From: Amblyomma americanum
Taxonomy: Eukaryota > Arthropoda > Arachnida > Ixodida > Ixodidae
Reading direction: 5' to 3'
NCBI RefSeq assembly: GCF_052857255.1
Contig: NC_135506.1
Span: forward strand, 80,757,618 to 80,821,617
DNA length: 64,000 nt
Made by a program: the position numbers and the translations under genes. This document shows, one piece after another, positions 18,795 to 31,245 of the stretch. The notes under the pieces were generated by a model. The model was given only the letters and a program-made list of their open reading frames with translations. It was not told where the DNA came from and did not search any database. The stretch's first letter is position 1, and each line of letters opens with the position of its first letter.

Positions 18795-21470
18795 TCACAA
18801 TATTCAATATTAATTGTCGTAGCGTTGTGAGCAAAGTCGCCCATCTGGAAGGTATGCTGTTATCGCATAATCCGGACATAGCTGTGCTAACAGAGACATG
18901 GTTATATGAAGAAATATTTCCGAGTTTGTGCCAAGAAACTATAAAGTCTTTCGGAAGGACCTCGACAGAAGAGTTGGCGTAGTGGCTATAGTGTTCAAAA
19001 GCTCATTTTGTTTTTTTTGTTAAGTATACGCTAACAATTTCCGATATATCCTTGGAGCTATCTATAGACATCCCGGATCCTCTTTTGCTGTCTGAGATGA
19101 AGTTAACAAACATCTTTATTGCAATACGAAACCAAACAGCAAGTTAAGTATATTTGCAGATTTCAACTTGCCAAACATAAACTGCGCTACTTTTTTTGTT
19201 CAATCTCCACACGCCGTTGGATATGCACTGCTTGAAATTATGTTTCATTTCGATCTTTTACAAGTTGTGAAGCACCCTACTAGAACACAACAAGATTCTA
19301 TATCAATTCTGGATTTATTCTTGGTGCGCGACAGTATCAAATAAAAACTTTCATGTAATGTAGTGGTCGGAATTTCGGATCATCAATCGGCAATATCGGT
19401 ATCAGAAGACATATTATTGGACCCAAAGGGTGACATTCGACACTTTCCGAATTTTGAACGCGCTGAAAATGAATCAATTACTGATGTTTTAGATTATAGA
19501 TTTATGTACAGCACTTGTAGTGTGGATGACCTGTAGCTTGTTTCCAAAATCATTGTTCGGCACTACATTCATCTCTTTGTACCATTGATATGCAAGAAGT
19601 CAGACAATTACAATCCCTGGATTACGGGAGAAACTGCAATTTCAGCGCAAGCTAAAACGACTAAAGAAAATGATAAAAGTCTTCCTCAGCCAATTTAGTG
19701 GCAAAATTTTATGAAATTTTAGAGAAATTAAAACAATGCATTCTGAAAGATAAAGAAAAATGTTACAATACGCACTTCCGGCATTCATAAAAACTTATCC
19801 TGAAAAGTATTGGCGGTCAATTGCACCAGTTTCTCGTTCTACCGATATGTTTATTACAGATCGGCAACATGTAAGTGACAATGTTCCGGTTTCCCCAGGA
19901 TTTAAACGACAGCTTTAGGAAAGGTTTTGACAAAAGATGACGGGCGTCTCCCACCCTTTAGCATCTCCTTTCCTTCCATGCTTGATGTTGTAATTTCTGA
20001 AGAGGGTGTTTTAAATGTATTGTTAAAACTGGATGTTAAGAAATCACCTGGACCTGATGATATTCCGAATGTCTTTCTTAAACAGTATGCAGAGTGGTGT
20101 TCAAAGTACTACTGCGTGCTATTCACCCGATCTTTTATAAAGGTGTTTTACAGTGTTTTTGGAAAACTGTTAGAATTAAGCCTTTGTATAAAGGTGGAGA
20201 GAGAACGTGCATTGAAAATAATCGCCCTATTTTTTTAACTTCGACAACGTGATAATTAATAGATCATGTCATTCAAAAGCATCTAACTAATTTGCTCGCC
20301 GAGCATAATGTACTGGCAGTTAATCAACATGGCTTCAGACAAGCTGGTGGAAACAATTCACAATTTTGCGAAAGCCATAAGCGAAGGAAAACAAAGAGAT
20401 GTTATCTTCATGGACATTCGAAAAACTTTCGATAAGGTTTCGCACAAGAAACTACTTCATAAACTCATATTGTTATAAATAATAAACAGATATTAACATG
20501 AATACGATCGTACCTATCTGATCACCGTTAGTTTGTCGAACTGCATAAAGCCTGCTTCAATTATGTTGCTCTCGATTCTGGCGTTCCCCATGGATCCGTC
20601 CTCGTCCCCTATGCTTTAAATATTTATTAGTAATAATATTAAAGACCTGTCAGTAGGTGTTAAGTTATATGCGGACGACTTCGTGCAGTATGAAAAAATA
20701 CGTTCGACTGAAGATCAAATTAGGCTGAATAATGATTTTGCAAAAAATAGTTTCTTGGTGTGAGAAGTAGCAAATGTCAATTAATTTTGAAAAAACCGTA
20801 TTTATGAGAATAACACTAGAAAACACTCTTCTATATCACTACACTGCTAATAATAATTTTCTTCATGAATTTAGAGTATAAGTGTCTAGGCCTATGGATT
20901 TCTGATAACTTCTCCTGGATCAACCCTATAGACAGTGTTTCAGCAAACGCTCTCAGAAAGCTTTTTTTTCTTACGACGCTCATTTAAGTTGGCAACCCCT
21001 AGTACACGCCTCCTTGCCTACAACACTATTATTAGACCAATCTTAGAATATGCAGTTATTATCTGGGATCCTTTTACAAAAGTAAGCATAAATAAACCTG
21101 AAAGAATCCAAAAGAAAACAGTATATAAGGTTTATATATAACACATACGGGCGAGCATCAGTTAGTGACCTCCTCAAAAAAGCGGATTGCTCTCTATTCC
21201 TAACAGAAATCGCATATGTCGCTTAAAGTTTTTCTTTGAATTAAGAATAATTTCAAAACTGACAACTCCGATATCCTTACTCATTCCTCGGGGTACCAAA
21301 CTAGAAATCGCCATTCTCTTTTCATAACACCAATAAATTCGCGAGTTAATTGTTTAAATATCCCTTTTTCCAAGGACCATCACTGATTGCAATAACCTCA
21401 CGGATGATGTTGTCAGGCAGACATCACTGCATTTGTTTGAAGAGCACTTGAAATGATTGTTGTTTACGAC
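18795..21470 (+). pseudogene. ORF2 remnant (endonuclease-RT) of CR1/L2-like element
   Basis: The endonuclease start is seen as FNINCRSVVSKVAHLEGMLL (about 18800-18860) and DIAVLTETWLY (about 18877-18909). Later come LDLFLVRDS (about 19312) and VVVGISDHQSAISV (about 19360-19400). RT segments: PNVFLKQYAEW (about 20066-20098), ENNRPIFLTST (about 20216-20248), NQHGFRQAGG (about 20320-20350), SGVPHGSVL (about 20578-20604). The catalytic Y-A-D-D region is degraded near 20670. C-terminal parts ECKCLGLWISDNFS-like (about 20876-20915) and IIRPILEYAVIIWDP (about 21029-21073) complete it. There is no RNase H. Many stops and indels make it non-functional. Confidence 0.75.
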
Positions 21471-21504
21471 CTTGCACTTGAAATGATTGTTGTTTACGAC
21501 CTTG
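21445..21504. repeat. Exact 30-bp tandem duplication
   Basis: Two identical 30-bp copies start at 21445 and 21475 (CACTTGAAATGATTGTTGTT and the following ten bases). The duplication is ten codons long and lies at the C-terminal end of ORF2, so it is recent compared with the decay around it. Confidence 0.9.
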
Positions 21505-21731
21505 CCGCGGTATTTTCTTGCTGACTTACTATGTGCAATTCTATTTTGTTTGTAAGTGCCTGTGTTTATGTATGTGAACACGATGTTTCCCACCTGCTAT
21601 GATTTTGTGTACAAGATCGCAGTGTCCATAAGTAAAAAAATATCTAAGGTAACAATATCCTGATGCCGCGTGTTTTACATTACAAGGCGGAGACACCATT
21701 AAGCTGACCTCGAAAGCGGTGCCCTGTGTAG

Positions 21732-23216
21732 GTGCTCGAAGTGATTGAAGATTCCACGAGACTACTGCAAACAATCTGTGGTGACGTGTGTCGTGCCATG
21801 CTTACGCAGCTCTCGGTGGACACCAGAGACGCAGTCGTCGCCTACAAATGCCCCGACAAATGGCCATCCTCAAGAGACTTGAGTCTTGGCGTCTGCAGTG
21901 GCACTCTTCCAGTTCTTCTTGGTGGCGGCAATGAGTGCTGCCTCTTTAGGCTTTCCTTGCTGCGACGCTTCAGCTGCTCCTCATGCAGGGGGCCTCCTGT
22001 ACACAGCACATTTCACAACGAACACAGGAACATGCCTAACACACTCATATGAAAGACAGAACACTAAAACGACAAAAATACACACAACAGAAAGAAAACA
22101 AACGAAACAACAACACTTTAGGTTATATGGCATTGGCAGGTTTCAGCAGATGCGAAGCCACAAACACCGCACAGCGACAGGGCAGTGATACACCGTAAAC
22201 AAGTAGTTCATAATGTCAACGAGAAGAAATAAATCCGTTGCTGCCACCTCGGCAGCCATGACGATCAAATGCAACAGCGGTCGCAGCAAACAGGCACTCA
22301 CAATATACAGCACAAACATTACGGTAGGTTTCCCATTCGATGAAAATCTGTTTGTGTATGTCACCACTAAAACACCTTGTAGAAAGCATTACTCACTACC
22401 ATATTTCAACCATGCTTCAGCGATCACGCCAGAAACAGCGACACGTAGGAGTTCATGCCATCACACGGGTTGGCAAAACTGCAACGCACATATGCCCATA
22501 ATATCTAGAGCTGTCGAGAGCCCAAGACTTAGCTGACAGAGCGAGGAGTAAATACGGTGCAAAGACATGACAAGCAGCACGACTAGCGATAGAGACAGAA
22601 GAACCGGTCACAAGTGGGGACACCACCTACACAGCGCAGGGCACCACTCCGAAGGTAGAGCAGGAATAAATCCGCTGCGGCCGAGCAGGAATATATCCGC
22701 TGTTGCCACCTCGGCAGCCATGACTATCAAATGCAAGAGCGGTCACAGCAAACAGGCACTCACAATAACACAGCACAAACATTAGCCAGGTTTTCCACTT
22801 GATGAAAACCTGTTAGTGTAACCACTAAAACACCTGGTGGAAACCATTACTCACAACTATATTGCAACCATGCTTCAGCGATCACGCCAGAAACAGTTAC
22901 ACATAGGAGTTCATTCCGTCACACGGGTTGGCAAAACCGCAACGCACATATGCCCATACTATGTAGAGCTGTCGAGAGCCCAAGACTTAGCTGAACAGAG
23001 CGAGGAGTAAATATGTTGCGAAGACTTGACAAGCAGCACGACTAGCGATAGACACAGAAGCACCGGACACAAGTGGGGACACCACCTACACAGCGCAGGG
23101 CACCGCTCCGAAGGTAGCATTATGCACAGCGTGGCAGCGTTGGATCGTCATCGCGGCTCTGCGAAGGCTTCCCAGAGCGTCTAAATCTACCGGACAAGAG
23201 AATCTCATGCAAGACG
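21732..23216 (+). other. Exon-like module EM1
   Basis: It opens after CCTGTGTAG and closes at CAAGACG|GTGAGTTT. It carries a core doublet: 21898-21929, which reads AVALFQFFLVAA in one frame, and 21962-21994. An A/C-rich tract without long frames follows, including a 460-bp tandem duplication. Position, core and ending match the other modules. Function unknown; it may be a non-coding exon or a mobile unit. Confidence 0.5.
22227..23130. repeat. Tandem duplication, period about 460 bp
   Basis: The sequence from GCCACCTCGGCAGCCATGAC (22243) to CCGAAGGTAG (22649) is repeated from 22705 to 23108, a shift of 459-462 bp. The copies differ by scattered substitutions and small indels. A further micro-duplication, GAGCAGGAATAAATCCGCTG and GAGCAGGAATATATCCGCTG, sits at the junction (22658-22700). 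Confidence 0.9.
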
Positions 23217-23261
23217 GTGAGTTTACACGCAGCAACATCGCAATTAATGTTTTGTTTATTT

Positions 23262-23484
23262 TTTGAGGTTTAGCGTTCCAAAGCTTCTCGGGCTAGGAGC
23301 AACGCCGTTAGGGAGGGCTAAAGATAATTTCTACCGCCTGAGGTTCCTTACCGTGCGCTGAGATCGGACAGTACATAAGCCTGCAGCATTTTGCCACCTG
23401 TATCGAAATGCAACCGCCGCGGACGCAATCGAACCTGAGCCTTTTGCGTCGCCGAGCATCATAACCAATGAGCCACCGCGAGTG
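23262..23484 (-). mobile_element. SINE family 2, minus strand
   Basis: The minus-strand family 2 3' end (GTTTAGCGTTCCAAAG), decayed body, GCAACCGCCGCGG and a head ending CAATGAGCCACCGCG. It lies just downstream of the splice-donor-like end of EM1. Confidence 0.65.
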
Positions 23485-25127
23485 CTATTCAGTGCATTTA
23501 AGCATTTATGTGAAGAAAGAAAATACAGCTTTCAAACCTTTCAATGTATATGGTTCTATGAGGCGAGCCGTAATACGATGAAAGCTGGCTGCATGACGCT
23601 TCGATCGTCTCCCCCAGTCAAATCAATAGGAACACAAATTTTAACCCGTGCTGTACTGTTGCTGCCGGTGCAAAATATGTTTGCAGACCCCCTCCACTCT
23701 GAGCTTGTAGGTATCGACAGCAGCGTGAGGTAAATTACAGAATGCCACTTTGTATCAGGCTTCCGCAAGAAGAATAGTTATAAAAATCGATAAACATCCG
23801 ACCATAAACAGGCCTATTTCTCGACATAGCATTTTTTCTGTGAGTAAAGTAAACATTTCGACGCCCCAAATTGTTTCCAACTGCTTTGGGAAGTTCATCT
23901 GATGACGCAAGTGGCGGGACTGTCTACTCAGCGACAGTCGACGAAAAATTAACCATGAACTCTCCAAGCCCCGCGAATCGTTCTGTCTGGTATTTCCGTA
24001 CGCCTCATCGGACCTTTCAACATGTGTGGACAGTACCTTTTACCGTTACATTTGACGTACATAAAGCTCGCTTAAGGTGTTGCTGCTGTGCACGGTTGCG
24101 GCCATCCCTACAGCTCTATGCCGCATGCTATCTACTGGCTTTTTCGGTACAAATGCATGGGGCGCTGTTAGTAGCACTGCGTCTTGTTATCTGCAGGCTT
24201 ACGAGATTATATTAACGCGTGCTGTATGGGGTTGGTGTGAAGATGTTCAGGAAGTGAGTCTCGGGACATTGCGACACATATACTTCGTCCCATATAAATG
24301 CCGTTGCGTCCCAATGAAATAGCATTGACGATACAGCGATAGTTGATTTCATCTGCTCCGCATTTCGCAATGAAACTTGTTTCACTGGCAGTGCCGGCTC
24401 AAATAACCGGTCACTGACCTGCGCGGTGCAAATGAGATCACCGTGTGCGCGAAAACAAAAGCCCAGGAATAGACGCAAGAGAATATATGTCAGTCATGAT
24501 TAAATCGGCGGCAAATTTTATTCATTTTGCGACTAGTACACGAACATATTGCCCTCGAGGAACACGGCGCACAGCTTGTGCGTCGTTGTAAGGTTAATGA
24601 TATGATCAGTTGTTTCTTAAGCGAAAATTGCAACATCACTGAAGCAGGATATGCATACATAATGCAAAATTCCAAAATTTCGTATTCATGATGAATGCGT
24701 GAGACGTGGGCCGAATCAGGCAGATTGACGCCAACTGGGTCGGGCTGCGCTTATCAAGTTCTTTGGTCGTACGAATATTATTTGCTTGGCAGTTGACGTT
24801 CTTATATCCAACCTGGAGTCTCATGTTCTGCACGGGGACTCCCGACTCTAACAATTAAGCACTCACTCGTTTGAACACCGACCTGCCTAGACCAGGTGGA
24901 AACAAGCAGAGAGAAACATGGCTTCGCTGTCCGTCGTTGAAAACGCCAACGAGGTCACAGCCAAATGTGCACACAAATCTGTTTCGTTGGGTGCCATAGT
25001 GCACATAAGCCGAGAGAGGCTGATTTCTAACCGCGCCACTTGCTGTGCGATATTCTTTGCCGAAGGCACAAACTTGGAGATATCCACATTTTTTTTAACC
25101 AAGGGAACGGAGCAGCGTAAAAACATG
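23485..25127. other. Intergenic, nothing firmly recognised
   Basis: Open frames of 60-114 codons occur on both strands. The minus frame at 24636-24854 has a protein-like composition but no motif I can name. No SINE or retrotransposon debris seen. Confidence 0.4.
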
Positions 25128-27200
25128 TAATCACACAAGAAGGACAAGACACGACACGAGCGCTGACTGACAACTGAATTTTATTGAGCGGAGGCACGCC
25201 TTAAATAAGGCGCGCAAATGAGGTGAAAAAGGAGGAGAGCGGACAATCAATAAGGATACCAGCAAACACTCAAATGTTAGCTGCTTCCAAAAAGTCTATT
25301 TCAGCTACAAAAAGCGATAACGAGGGAGTGCTGATGCAAGTGTCTGCATATTTCTTGTTATATTAGGCTTCCAGGCTAACAGGCGCAGTCTTGTCGGCAC
25401 TCTTGCCTAGAATCCTAGTCTCAGCCAAACGAGCCACGCATCTTCTGCACTTAATTACGTGCGCAACCAAATGTGCATACTTATTATCTTTTAATTGACT
25501 TAAATTTCGGGCATGTTTCCTCAATCGTTCATTGATGCAACGGCCAGTTTCGCCTACATAAGTCTTTCCACACGTCATGGGAATGGCATAGATCACGCCT
25601 GTTGAGCACTTGACAAACCGTGTGTCCTGTCGAATCTGGCATCCTCTTTTTTGGGAGCTACAAATGCGTGGGCACAACTTCCCAGCTTGTTGGGTGCCGA
25701 AAATACAACGGACACCCCATGCCTGTTGGCCACTTTCTTGATATTGTGCGAAGTCTTGTGCAGGTATGGCAAACCCACAGGCTTATCAGCCTTCCGACGG
25801 TCATCATTCAGTCTTCTTGTACCAGTCTTCAATTTCTGAAGCAGGGTTTCAGCATCAGCAATCAAGAGCGAAGGAGGGAAACCCGCCGCCAAAAGTCGGC
25901 TAATCTGATTCGAAAAACTTGATTGCATCTGATGCGGGCACGATTTTTAGAGACAGGATTCCAAACAGTGCGAAGCAATGGCTCTTTTAACAGTCTTCGA
26001 GTGTGCAGAATCATAAGGCAGCAAATCCTTTTTTGCACGAGGGTAATAGGCCCAGCAGACGTGTCTTTCAGAGAACGTTAGCTTCAGATCTAAAAACTGT
26101 AAAGCAGCTGCGTAAGGTAGTTCATGGGTGAATTTTAGCCCCAGTCCGTGTTTGTTAAAAGCGTCTATAACTTCGCCAACTGCAGAGGGGTAGGCGAAGG
26201 TCGTCTGCTTTTTTAAAAGCACTAAAAAATCGTCAACGTATCCAAAAAATTTTAAAACCACCATTAAGATATCTATTTAACTGCTGATCTACTTTTGCTA
26301 AAATATATTGGAGTCAGGCATGACCCAATACAAATTCCATTGCGCTGCAAAAAAGGCAGGTTGTCAAAGACGATAAAAGTATATCTCCACTAAAACTGCA
26401 ATAAAGAGACAAAATTCTCTACAGACACGCCTGATGAGTTCTGAAAAGACACGTCGCCGTTTTCTTCAATGCATTTTTTCACAGTCAACACAAGCTGATC
26501 TTGAGCGAACGAATAAAACAGGTCTTGCACATCTACAGAGAACCCAAACCCAGTATCATCTGTGCTGGCCAGAGAATGCGTAACATTAGCAGATTTTTTC
26601 GTGAGGAAAGGGTCATTCAAGACGAGCAATTTTAGTTGCTTTTGCTGAAACTGGCAACGTTTCTCTGCCACGATCCTTCCTCGCTAACAATTCTACGAAA
26701 AGGGATTTCTAGCTTATGCGTCTTAGCAGTAAAGAAAGCATTTAGGCTGTTTCCTCTGCTATTCAGTATATCCCTGGCAAGTGAGCCAGGATTTAAATCC
26801 TTACAGAAGTTAACGAACTTTGCATTCACTCTAATGGCACTTTTTTGACGGGAACAAAGTTCTTTAAGTCAAATAAAAGATAAATTGGTTAATTTATTAA
26901 CGAATGAGTTCGAGATTTCTCTTATCACGAGCACCGGACTGGGCCATATCCTAGGAGGTGAGGAGGAAATCACCGACCAAACACACGATGTATTTCCTTT
27001 TGCAGATTTACTGGCACAGTTTGTTTCGACATGTCATCGTAAACGTTCTTCCGTGTTATCAGGATTTGGGGACTTCTTGCGCGAGAGGCAGTATTTTTGA
27101 GAGAGGTCAATTGGCGGCACACGGCGAATACCTTCTCGTAAAAAAGCAACGATGCTATTTATTTGTTTTTCCAGCACGTGGAAACAACACCACTGTATGG
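25128..27200 (-). mobile_element. Penelope-like element, lineage A
   Basis: Read on the minus strand: N-terminal region, reverse transcriptase, linker, GIY-YIG endonuclease, 3' UTR ending near GCGCTCGTGTCGTGTCTTGT (the reverse complement of 25145-25164). RT followed by a C-terminal GIY-YIG nuclease defines EN-containing Penelope elements. Protein sequence is clearly different from the PLE cluster at 41.6-46.8 kb, so a second lineage. Confidence 0.85.
25363..27175 (-). pseudogene. PLE lineage A RT-GIY-YIG polyprotein remnant
   Basis: From the N-terminus: ISNSFVNKLTNLSF (about 26930-26890), RQKSAIRVNAKFVNFCKDL (about 26850-26790), FFTAKTHKLEIPFRRIVS, a catalytic motif A FSVDVQDLFYSF (about 26555-26520), motif C YVDDFLVLL (about 26240-26215), then LPYLHKTSHNIKKVANRHG (about 25765-25710). 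The nuclease reads GVIYAIPMTCGKTYVGETGR (about 25595-25535) followed by R-x-R-K-H-A and an HV-C-C tail. Stops and frameshifts separate the blocks (near 25680, 25930, 26270-26390, 26640 and 26870). The enzyme would prime on exposed DNA ends and cut with its nuclease; this copy cannot. Confidence 0.8.
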
Positions 27201-27240
27201 GAACCCACTTGAGGTGGCCTTTGTCATGACCTGCTTACAG

Positions 27241-28058
27241 ACACCAGAGAGCGAGCCAGACCCAACCCATCATGTGTACGGACGAATGACGTAGCGCCAT
27301 AGGACTCGGCCTTGACGGCTACACTGGCGGTTTAACGTGTTTTTGCCAATTAGTGTCGTCCAAGAGTTCTCTGTGGCGACGCTGAGCTGTTCCTTATGCC
27401 TGACACCAGTCTCCTACAAGCTACCACAGAGTCCACAACAAGCGCCAGAAGCAGAAGCCCAGTGATCCTCGCCAGCAGCGCTGACGCCGCAGCAGACCAA
27501 AGCGACAACAATCCATGCAGACCGTACAATCGAATGCAATAACCAATCCAATCGATTGCGCAAGAATCACAGTTCACGAACACAACACACTGTGCAAATC
27601 CGACCTCGACAGGAATAAACAACGAAGCAGACTGACACCCGGGAAGATGCACAACCCGCAAAGAAGGCCGTCTGCAACGTATTTGCTTAGCACTATACGA
27701 GGGGAATAATAGCGGAATCTTTGGGAAAATTGTTCAGCAATGCTGGCCATAGCAGCGACATATGCGACTAGTTGACAACCACACATACGGAATACATTAT
27801 CCACAATCCCAGGTGTCAGCGCCAAGACTAACTGCCAAGAGCACATCACGTGATTGAAACAGCGTGTACGGCTAAAGATCGTACTAAGACTACTGGGGAC
27901 TCAAGCAGAACGGCAGAAGCTGTAGGCTTAACCACCGGCCACTTACTGGACACTGCGTAAAGGTAGCAAGGTGAAGGAGGCGTCGTGCACCGAGTAGCAA
28001 TTGTGGTCGTCAGGGCAGCGTCAAGAGCTTCTCTGCACCGCCTGACTCCACCGACACG
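27241..28058 (+). other. Exon-like module EM2
   Basis: It opens after CATGACCTGCTTACAG and closes at GACACG|GTGAGTTC. One core copy lies at 27373-27405; a second is not clear. An A/C-rich tract and a GTGGTCGTCAGGGCAGCGTC segment precede the donor. Sequence after the donor (GATGCAAGCTGAAATCTTAC) resembles that after EM3 (GAAGTGCGAGCTGAAAGGTT), so homology extends past the presumed exon end. Confidence 0.45.
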
Positions 28059-28900
28059 GTGAGTTCATTTTTAACCCCTTATTTTGTGATGCAAGCTGAA
28101 ATCTTACTTAGCACTTCAAAAAAAGACCCTCAGTTCACGCCATTGGATAAAGGATTCAGGAAGTAAGCTGTAACGCGAAGACTAGCAAACACTACACTTT
28201 GGCGTTACTCTGCATATACCGAATATTTTCTGAACCTAGCCACTGAGTGTCATTGTCCTGTCCTCTTTAATTTCTTATATACAGCATCATGAACATTGTG
28301 CAACCAAAGGAAGAGGGCGTTTGTTTTTCAAGAAAGGTTCGCGTCGGTAATACATGCAGCAAAAAGGCACAGAAATGTGAGGGAGAGGGGTTTCACGACA
28401 TGGTAACGAAAGGGGCTGACTTGCGCCATTTTGCGGTAATTCGTTCGGTGGTGTGTTTGTCATGGGAAAAATCGATACAGGCATATAAAGTACAATGAAA
28501 TCAAATGCTTGCCACAAGGTTGCCCGAATAGATCTATATACGTGAGAAAACGAATTACCTGTAAAGTAAATTATTTGAAAATTGGGTAACTCTGGTTGCT
28601 TGATTCAGTGTGCAACGATTCATGCCCTGGTCTCGGAAGTAATGTAGGCCTATTAATGTAGTAATGTAGATTTAGTGATGTACATTTCATTTTTTTGGTT
28701 GAACTGTTTCGTAGTTACCACCAAAATAGCACGGCAAGCTTAGACGAGCACCGCGGGACAAGCTGTGCTCTCGGGTACTTAAGGCGGGCCCGTCTACATC
28801 TCTGTGCCCATAGATTGCGCTGTCAGGAAGAGGGAAATTGGCGCTACTGGTCTGACACAAATTGTAGCGAGAGAGACTGACGGTGTTTTTTTTTTGGTAG
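28059..28900. other. Intervening sequence between EM2 and EM3
   Basis: AT-rich and not open. It ends in a T-run plus TAG (28886-28900) that would make a good 3' splice site. Confidence 0.4.
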
Positions 28901-29313
28901 GCCATGAAGCCACTACCATACCTGAGCAACGCACTCATGGCTACTGAAACGAGACATGGCATTCGCTTCACGTACACGGACGACTCGACCCTGGCGTCCA
29001 CAGCGGCCCTTTTCGTGTTCTTCATGCTGGCAACAGTTCGTCTTCAAGGCCGACTCTGTCGCGGCGCTCCTGCCGTTCCTCATGCCGGCAGCCTCGGTAA
29101 CGCGACTGCACATCAAGGCACATCACCAGAAGCACTAAAACCCTCAATGCCTCGCCAACACTGCACGACAGACAGGAGAACTATAGACAGACACAGCGGC
29201 GTTGGGTGGTACGCAAAATACTCCGCAGCACCTTGACGGCAGTACTCTGGGCAATGTGGCTGCATCCCACCCGCGCAGCATGGGATTCCACTGGACAATT
29301 CCCATACGGCACG
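28901..29313 (+). other. Exon-like module EM3
   Basis: The shortest and cleanest module. A T10-GGTAG tract precedes it and CGGCACG|GTGAGTTG follows. A 110-codon frame from ATG at 28904 to 29236 includes AALFVFFMLA from the first core (29003-29032). The second core (29061-29090) is in another frame, 58 bp on. If real it would be a 413-base exon. The protein has no recognised domain. Confidence 0.5.
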
Positions 29314-30325
29314 GTGAGTTGACACGCTGCCCACTGATTTCTGAAGTGCGAGCTGAAAGGTTATAGCAATTTTCGCAATGACATAGCACCGTTTGCTCGG
29401 AGGGGCGTCAGGAAGACAATTCCATGACCATCAACGCCAGTGTTCACCCATAAATATTAACGCTCGGTCAGCCCATCTCCGTTGTATCCTTCGTCATTGC
29501 CATTCATAGTGAGGGATGACGCAGTCTGTGGATTTTGAAACGCGGTAAAAGTTAATTCAGGATCATTTTGTTAAAGAAAGGAAGCTTTTGAGGCCCCTTG
29601 GGATGTTTAAGTGGTAACATGACGATCAGCCCTTTTTCCGCATTTACTGATGCGTAGATAGTTGAGGTTGCTGCAAGTTACAGGTGGGATTAGCCCTGTG
29701 GATTCTGCCGGCAATTGCTCCACCGTAGCGACACTTATAAGAAGCTCAAGCGCCATTTATTTCTAAACCGATGGTGATTTTTCAGCTTATGTGGGATACG
29801 GATTGGGGGTTCCCCACCTATACTAGATAGAAGTATCTCTGCCCTTACTCCTGTACTCCTGTGCGCCCTTCCCCACAGGAGTATCAGCCCACAGGAGTAC
29901 TTTGTGCATTGGCGGAAAAAGTGTAGTCTTCATGTTGCGCATCAAGGTCTCCTTGTTTCATCGCATTTTGCGAGAAAGGGAAAGGAAAAAGCTATTAGTT
30001 ATATTTGAATATCGCCGTAATGCGCTTGGCTGATGCTCTCTGCTGTGCTTTCCATAGACATAAGAGTGCCTTGGCATACTATCCCTGCGGCGAACGTCTA
30101 CATAGTATGAATGCTGTTTGTTTTAACCGTTAGATGTCCTATGGTTGGCAACTGTGATTGATTGGCTAGGTGCATCAAAGAGAATTTACTCCTAGTAGGT
30201 TGTTTACCTGATGAAATTTTCGTCTCACTTACTGCTACTCAGTGTTAGGGCAAAGAACTCATGCTCACGCGTTCATATAGAACGCCGTGAATGTGTGCGA
30301 AACTGATTTTTTTTTTTTTTTACAG
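29314..30325. other. Intervening sequence between EM3 and EM4
   Basis: AT-rich with no open frames of note. A short duplicated CCCACAGGAGTA word occurs at 29873-29900. The region ends in a 15-base T-tract plus ACAG (30307-30325), the best 3' splice-site-like sequence in the window. Confidence 0.4.
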
Positions 30326-31245
30326 GCTAGCGCGTACAAAGCACTCCCGAGCGGCCGGCTGGCGTTGAAGTCTGCCGTGGTCATCGTGCGCCGGTACTGA
30401 TGGGCGCCTGTCCACCGCGAACGTTACTTCAGACGTCGAAGAAGAAGATAAGCCCAGCGTCACCACGACATTGCACCCCGCGTAAGCAGACTTTCCCTCG
30501 GTGCTTATGGTGGCATTCCTTCTGTTCTTTACGCTGACGGCCATAGTGTGCGTCTGTCGGACAATTCGTGAGGCGGCGCTGCTGATCTTCCTCATGCTGG
30601 CGCCGTGTAGTAATGCGGACACCTCACACTCCCCGCACGCACAAGGAAAGCAGCGGCAAGGCGCACTGCACCAAAAAATCTTCTTCGACACAGCCACTTT
30701 ACAAAATGACTACAACAAGCAGCACAGAACCATAAGCACAAGGCGCAACTGATAATTCTGCCAGCGCCATCAAATGCGCGAACCAGTCACAAAAATAACC
30801 TATAGCTATGATCACAAAGAGCAGCGTCTCATGAGCGACAGTCACAAAAATATGCCTTTGCCACCGCCCCATACGCAACCAGCACCGTGAGAGACAACAG
30901 TGTTAACACCAGGTACGTTTACACTCGATACACCCGTCAGCAAAATCACCGCTGCATGTAAAACCGCACTCAGACGTAACTGCCCAATTCGACAGCCCTC
31001 CAGCTGCATACCGCGCCAGTACATCGCAGCCATTGAGGAATCGCATGAAACGACTACACCACCGTTACAAGAACTGCATCTAACTCTGCGCAGAACGAAG
31101 ACACGTGACACGCGAAGTATGTACTTTGAGCGCAGCCAGGCCGACGAAGAAAACGCTTTCCACGGTGGACAGACTTCGCTGTGGCCTTGTCCATTCGTCA
31201 CCACGGCGTGAGATTACGGAATACCAAGATAGCGACGTGCAACTG
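30326..31245 (+). other. Exon-like module EM4
   Basis: It is bounded by T15-ACAG and GCAACTG|GTGAGCTC. Both cores (30510-30542 and 30573-30605) are in the same frame and read VAFLLFFTLTA and AALLIFLMLAP, 63 bp apart, within an 83-codon frame (30501-30752). Downstream it is A/C-rich. It aligns over hundreds of bases with EM9: the words TGATTCTGCCAG, CGCAAAGAG, ACAAAAATATG, GTGTTAACACC and GTGAGCTCCT recur in the same order. Confidence 0.55.

Larger units (their letters stand above)
17900..21600 (+). mobile_element. CR1/L2-like non-LTR retrotransposon, nearly complete but decayed
   Basis: Order on the plus strand: ORF1 beginning with a hydrophobic/Cys-rich leader and a 2A-like motif, a coiled-coil/RRM-type ORF1 body, endonuclease, reverse transcriptase without RNase H, and a 3' UTR. 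This organisation is typical of the CR1/L2/Rex group within the Jockey superfamily. It is riddled with stops and indels, so it is inactive and old. The 3' end is not sharply defined. Confidence 0.8.

Noticed and set aside
24636..24854. Host coding exon on the minus strand
   Set aside because: Protein-like composition but no motif, no codon bias contrast and no clear splice sites; left as unassigned.
24887..25147. Opposed open frames of 86 (minus) and 70 (plus) codons just outside the Penelope element
   Set aside because: Mirror-image frames over the same bases, without recognised domains, overlapping the Penelope 3' end.
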